Origin: Metaclostridioides mangenotii
GTDB lineage: Bacteria > Bacillota > Clostridia > Peptostreptococcales > Peptostreptococcaceae
NCBI RefSeq assembly: GCF_017873185.1
Contig: NZ_JAGGJX010000001.1
Span: 372,001 to 436,000 of the forward strand
Reading direction: 5' to 3'
DNA length: 64,000 nucleotides
The notes beneath the pieces are model-generated. The model was not told where the DNA came from. It saw only the letters and a list, made by a program, of their open reading frames with translations, and searched no databases. Within the stretch, counting starts at the first letter, position 1, and each line of letters opens with the position of its first letter. Shown one piece after another: positions 61,401-64,000 of the stretch. The translations under genes and the position numbers were made by a program.

Positions 61401-61504
61401 TCTGTAATAGATTTAAAGGTAATCCACTTGAAGAAGAAAAAATGACTCATTTAATTAGACATTCAATAAGAGAATTAAACAATAGGAAAAGACACTATAA
61501 ATAA
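58418..61504 (+). CDS. lanB: Lanthipeptide dehydratase LanB (class I)
   Basis: A 1028-residue NisB/SpaB-type enzyme that glutamylates and then eliminates Ser/Thr of the precursor to Dha/Dhb, using Glu-tRNA. The N-terminal Lant_dehydr_N domain carries FVMRAPSLPISIYFDLL and RASTRATPFGLCAGVGIG, the equivalent of the NisB RxTPFGL segment. The C-terminal SpaB_C elimination domain starts near residue 755 (FEKNWLYYKLYGVDGREN, FFIRYIDEGGKNLRIRLKF). Length is close to NisB (993). The start is TTG 58418 behind GGAAGTG. The LanC gene follows after 14 bp. Confidence 0.95.
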   Translation: MTYKLYDHFVMRAPSLPISIYFDLLKYEGNLITYMKDKGIYNQVKNMLMVSSENMFNMLLNIENGKVKYNDTFESSLIKYLIRASTRATPFGLCAGVGIGSFGKKTSLCMNDTESLVEVKVDNKWICNVTYQLENNKDILDKLSLKFNNNTYMSGNRLKNSQISLHGADSKNRFSEYSIKNTHLINIIREYTRNYRSYKEVINYIKEEYPGVDNLLVENTVKDLIDNEFLITNLKQAPYCKDTLNHIIFTLNSLGLNEYSKKYEDINRLIYEIKKTLSANNISTTIELDSVYCELINKMSSIFKADNYIYINKGIRLSNSNLDVSIRNDLNNFINKFSNILYNENSYQEEFCEKVTEKYGYNTLIPLTDIIDTNKLNILNTIENINSDNIDEREKKIKNIIEFKILQSISMSKDEVKLTEDDFKEAVDKDKFQTIETVESFDLNVIIKKLNSDNYEYFITNNPGSDRATSIYNRFYDVLKYEDKYINILNKLKNKDTDYQSENNCFYAEIRELLSDSRTINVRNDIKINNKCLSFSLGGDDNDSELFMEDLYVIINEDNKVNVVHAISGKKIIFIKNDMLNENGHSKLANLLYSITNSKYNTLNRLYFLFNNKYIFTPRIKFENVVIKPKQWKIYKEMFSDIKDYDLFLEEFCSIKNIFKIDKYVYLTESDNRLLIDLENKIFYEYLFKQIKRSSHIILEEFEFNSNKELLLEDKVKNRYMSEYSLSFFKKEEVKNTDKFNNTYKESIVTDSKFFILPFEKNWLYYKLYGVDGRENEVIYNIEELFKLIEKSSIKFFIRYIDEGGKNLRIRLKFDNNEDLMNVLMLINDYIYKLKNEGMIYTATIETYLPEISRYGGINLMNEIERFFTADSEFVMELLKKVDLYDSSDVEFYYFLGIISILKVFYTSDDEIVVALEKYTDNSKWRNEFKTSRQRYLDFSEILFYNDPIKIEKINYLIPLLEKRNTILKEIKNKLISDNNITSIDSIIFSITHMFCNRFKGNPLEEEKMTHLIRHSIRELNNRKRHYK

Positions 61505-61518
61505 TTGTTTCAGGTGTT

Positions 61519-62859
61519 TTGGAAAGGTTTAAAATGTTATTAGATAAGAGAAATCTTTTAATAGACAAAAAATATAAGGAAAAAATAAGTGAAATTATAA
61601 TGTGGTATTTAGAAAAAATACATAATGAGGTTGAAGCTAACTTAATTAAGCAAGATGACTATGAGGATTTTTTAATCACTATTTCTAATTTGTTGCCGAT
61701 TATACCTGAATTGAAAAAAGATAAATATATTTGTGTAGGATATGAGTTAGCAAAAAAAATAAAGATTAAAATAGAAAGTGATAATTTCCGGAATTTTTAT
61801 TCAATGTTTACTGAGGGTTTAGGTTATTGTGCATATTCTATCTATTCTTTCAATAGAAGCACAGGATTACTTTCCAAGTTTTTAAACGATATAAACAAGC
61901 TATTCTTGGATGAAAGCTACAAACAAGCTGTAAAGTTAATAGATAATTATAAAAATAATACTAATACATTTGATTATGATATTATATATGGCTTATCAGG
62001 AACCTTAAATTATTTATTTGAATTTGAATGGGAAGAAACAGAAGTTGATAAATTAAAAACCATATGTAAGTATCTTGTTATGCTTGCAGAGAAATCTAGT
62101 CAAGATGAATTTATTGCACCTAAAATCTATATTCCATACCATAATTCAACAGATGATGAAAAAAAATGTTTTTTATATGGTCACATAAACCTTAGTGTAT
62201 CTCATGGTATAGCTGGTCCACTAAAAGCCCTTGCGATGGCCAAAAACAAGGGATTTAATGTAGAAGGATTAGACAATTCTATTTCAATATTCCTAAATAT
62301 ATATGATAAATATGAAATTGAAATTGATAATGCTATTACTTGGCCGCCAATTATTGATTTAGAAGAGTATTGTAATAATAGATTAAAAAATTTAGACTAT
62401 TATTTAGATTTTTATAAATGGTGTTATGGGTCATTTAGCTTATCCAAGATTTTACTAGAAACATGTAGCTATTTAGATGATGAAGAGAAATCATTAAAGT
62501 ATAATAATAATTGTAAAAAAATTGCTAAACAACACTTTAATGATTTTTATTTATTTACGACAAATATTTGCCATGGATATGCCAGCATACTTGCTATGCA
62601 ATTGTTAGCATATAAAAAAGATAATGATATAACTTTAATAACAAATTTAGAGTATTCAATTAATAATATCTTGAACTGTTTTGATAAAAAAAACGATTTC
62701 GGATTTAGGATTAACTTAGATGAAAATTTTATAAATGAGATAAAAGAATATGAAATTAAATCATACAATTTTTTAGAAGGTACTACTGGTATAGTTTTAG
62801 CTTTATCTCTAGTTTTTAATGATGATATAGATTTTAATAAATTATTATTTTTTGACTAG
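61519..62859 (+). CDS. lanC: Lanthionine cyclase LanC (class I)
   Basis: A 446-residue cyclase. Zinc ligands are Cys302 in KWCYGS and Cys351-His352 in NICHGYAS; LSVSHGIAGP around residue 225 is the conserved His-Gly motif of the alpha-toroid. It would add the precursor Cys to Dha/Dhb residues. The start is TTG 61519, six bases after CAGGTG; an ATG five codons later is possible. It is coupled closely to lanB. Length fits LanC (about 415-450). Confidence 0.93.
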   Translation: MERFKMLLDKRNLLIDKKYKEKISEIIMWYLEKIHNEVEANLIKQDDYEDFLITISNLLPIIPELKKDKYICVGYELAKKIKIKIESDNFRNFYSMFTEGLGYCAYSIYSFNRSTGLLSKFLNDINKLFLDESYKQAVKLIDNYKNNTNTFDYDIIYGLSGTLNYLFEFEWEETEVDKLKTICKYLVMLAEKSSQDEFIAPKIYIPYHNSTDDEKKCFLYGHINLSVSHGIAGPLKALAMAKNKGFNVEGLDNSISIFLNIYDKYEIEIDNAITWPPIIDLEEYCNNRLKNLDYYLDFYKWCYGSFSLSKILLETCSYLDDEEKSLKYNNNCKKIAKQHFNDFYLFTTNICHGYASILAMQLLAYKKDNDITLITNLEYSINNILNCFDKKNDFGFRINLDENFINEIKEYEIKSYNFLEGTTGIVLALSLVFNDDIDFNKLLFFD

Positions 62860-62901
62860 AAATAAAGAGAGTGCAAATTTTCCTATATATAAGGAGATGA
62901 T

Positions 62902-64000
62902 ATTATTAAAAGTTTTAAGTTGGCTTTGAAAGTTACTTTTGAAGTAGATAAAAAATACCTTTTTTTATCTATATTTTCGACTATTATATCAACTGCAATC
63001 CCGATTATAAGTATGTTGGTTATGCAAAGTATTATTAATAAGATTCAGTTGGGGCTAAGTACATTTGATATTATAATAAAAAATATTGTCTTTTATATTA
63101 TTCTAGATGTGATACTAATACTTCAAACAAATATTTTTGACATATATCAAAGTAAATTTACAAGGAATTTTCATTTGAAGCTAGAGACCTATTTGTTAGA
63201 AAAATGTAGTTTACTTGATTTACATAATTTTGAAGATAGTAAGGTATATGATATGATTCAAAGATCTGAAGACGAGGGAATTAGCAATACTGTTAATTTT
63301 ATTGATAATTTTATTCAATTGTTGAGAATTTCAATAAATCTAATATCTTATTTATTTATCCTTCTAACTTTCAGAGTATGGCTTATTATTCCTGTGCTAA
63401 TAATACCATGTGTTAAATATTATGTTACTAGGAAGTATAATATTGAAGAATTTAATATTATAAAAAATAGGACCAATGAGAGTAGAAAAGCTTGGTACTT
63501 AAGTTACCTTTTAACAAGAGAAGATTTCTTTAAAGAAATTAAATTAAATAAACTAGGGAATTTTTTCATAGAAAAGTATAAGACTCTTTACAAAAAGTTT
63601 ATTTCACAAGATATGGGGCTTATGAAAAAATATTATCTGTTCTTAACTATTATTTCGATAATCGAACAAATAATAGATGGTATTATATTTGTTTATATAA
63701 TATATTGTGGATATATTAAAATCATTCTTATTGGTAATGTAATGACTTATACAAATTCTCTTATGAAAGTAAAAGAAAATTTACAAGGAATGCTCAGTAT
63801 TGTAGCGAAAATAAAGAAGGAAACCTTATATATTGATTTGCTATATGATTTTTTAAATTATCCTACTAATCAAAGAACTGGTTCAGTAAAAATAGATTCT
63901 ATTGAGACTATAGAAATAAAAGATTTATATTTTAAATATAAAAATAGTGATAATTATACGTTGAATAACATAAATTTAATGTTTGAATCTAATAAAATGT
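62902..64000 (+). CDS. lanT: Lanthipeptide ABC transporter (LanT-like), 3' end outside window
   Basis: An ABC exporter of the NisT/SpaT type with an N-terminal six-helix membrane domain (LFLSIFSTIISTAIPIISML; FYIILDVILILQTNIF) and the beginning of the ATPase domain (IEIKDLYFKYKNSDNYTLNN). There is no N-terminal C39 peptidase domain, so leader removal needs another protease. The frame runs off at 64000 before Walker A. The start is uncertain: AAGGAG at 62891-62896 points to an ATT codon at 62902 or 62905; the first standard start is TTG at 62920. Confidence 0.88.
   Translation, partial: MIKSFKLALKVTFEVDKKYLFLSIFSTIISTAIPIISMLVMQSIINKIQLGLSTFDIIIKNIVFYIILDVILILQTNIFDIYQSKFTRNFHLKLETYLLEKCSLLDLHNFEDSKVYDMIQRSEDEGISNTVNFIDNFIQLLRISINLISYLFILLTFRVWLIIPVLIIPCVKYYVTRKYNIEEFNIIKNRTNESRKAWYLSYLLTREDFFKEIKLNKLGNFFIEKYKTLYKKFISQDMGLMKKYYLFLTIISIIEQIIDGIIFVYIIYCGYIKIILIGNVMTYTNSLMKVKENLQGMLSIVAKIKKETLYIDLLYDFLNYPTNQRTGSVKIDSIETIEIKDLYFKYKNSDNYTLNNINLMFESNKM

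Larger units (their letters stand above)
34962..64000. mobile_element. Integrated satellite-like or ICE-like island (right end beyond window)
   Basis: Begins with a tyrosine integrase next to serS. It contains Fic, a repressor/Cro pair, an excisionase-like gene, a replication initiator, a DnaB helicase, an ArpU/sigma-like regulator, a repeat-bounded cassette array and a lanthipeptide cluster. I see no capsid, terminase, tail, lysis, relaxase or type IV secretion genes. The right boundary was not found in the window, and the lanthipeptide part could be a separate insertion. Confidence 0.6.

Noticed and set aside
1-64000. tRNA or rRNA genes
   Set aside because: No complete cloverleaf or rRNA sequence was recognised; only the 20-base tmRNA-like end at 50182.

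Overview
The window is a low-GC (roughly 30% by eye) chromosomal segment of an anaerobic clostridial Firmicute. A cell-wall-binding repeat 2 surface protein, a serine T-box before serS, a SufCBDSU operon, a ferredoxin and many TTG/GTG starts after AGGAGG-type ribosome sites suggest a Peptostreptococcaceae-like genome. The species cannot be fixed from sequence alone.

Region 1 (1-10.9 kb) is ordinary chromosome: the 3' part of a methionine-gamma-lyase-family gene, a PepV-like dipeptidase, a SIR2-domain protein, a prolyl-tRNA editing protein, a DUF554 membrane protein and one unknown. It ends in a bacitracin/antimicrobial-peptide resistance-type locus: response regulator, histidine kinase, ABC ATPase, ABC permease and undecaprenyl-diphosphatase.

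Region 2 (10.96-29.0 kb) is one broken gene. A minus-strand SsuA/THI5-like substrate-binding lipoprotein lies in three pieces, N-terminal at 28471-29008, middle at 14975-15115 and C-terminal at 10959-11308. The pieces are separated by two inserts of 3.7 kb (A) and 13.4 kb (B). Joining the insert ends on paper gives, for each insert, a dyad of about 42 bp like the attP site of a large serine recombinase, and joining the gene pieces restores the reading frame. Insert A carries a large serine recombinase, a ferredoxin, a small gene and decayed genes. Insert B carries a Fur-box-controlled sufCBDSU operon, a second serine recombinase with a related small-gene module, remnants of further modules, a cysteine-rich mini-gene, a MetQNI methionine importer and an AI-2E-family membrane protein.

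Region 3 (29.4-34.85 kb) is chromosome again: a CWB2 surface protein, a MarR regulator with two operator copies over its promoter, an MFS efflux pump, a VOC protein, a serine T-box leader and serS.

Region 4 (34.96 kb to the window end) looks like an integrated satellite-like or ICE-like island next to serS. It starts with a tyrosine integrase and a Fic protein, then a repressor/Cro switch, an excisionase-like gene, a replication initiator, a DnaB helicase, a J-domain protein and an ArpU/sigma-like regulator. No capsid, tail, packaging, lysis or conjugation genes are visible. From 44.8 to 56.3 kb the island is a series of cassettes, each preceded by the same repeat: an AGTACTCC/GGAGTACT terminator hairpin, then a double AAAACCT box. 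The cassettes hold a KAP-type NTPase with a HEPN-motif protein, a membrane protein with a damaged SRA-HNH nuclease, a large membrane protein, and decayed genes including a duplicated HNH tail. This reads as a defence-cassette array. The island then carries a class I lanthipeptide cluster: precursor (57980), LanB (58418), LanC (61519) and a LanT-type ABC transporter that runs off the window end.
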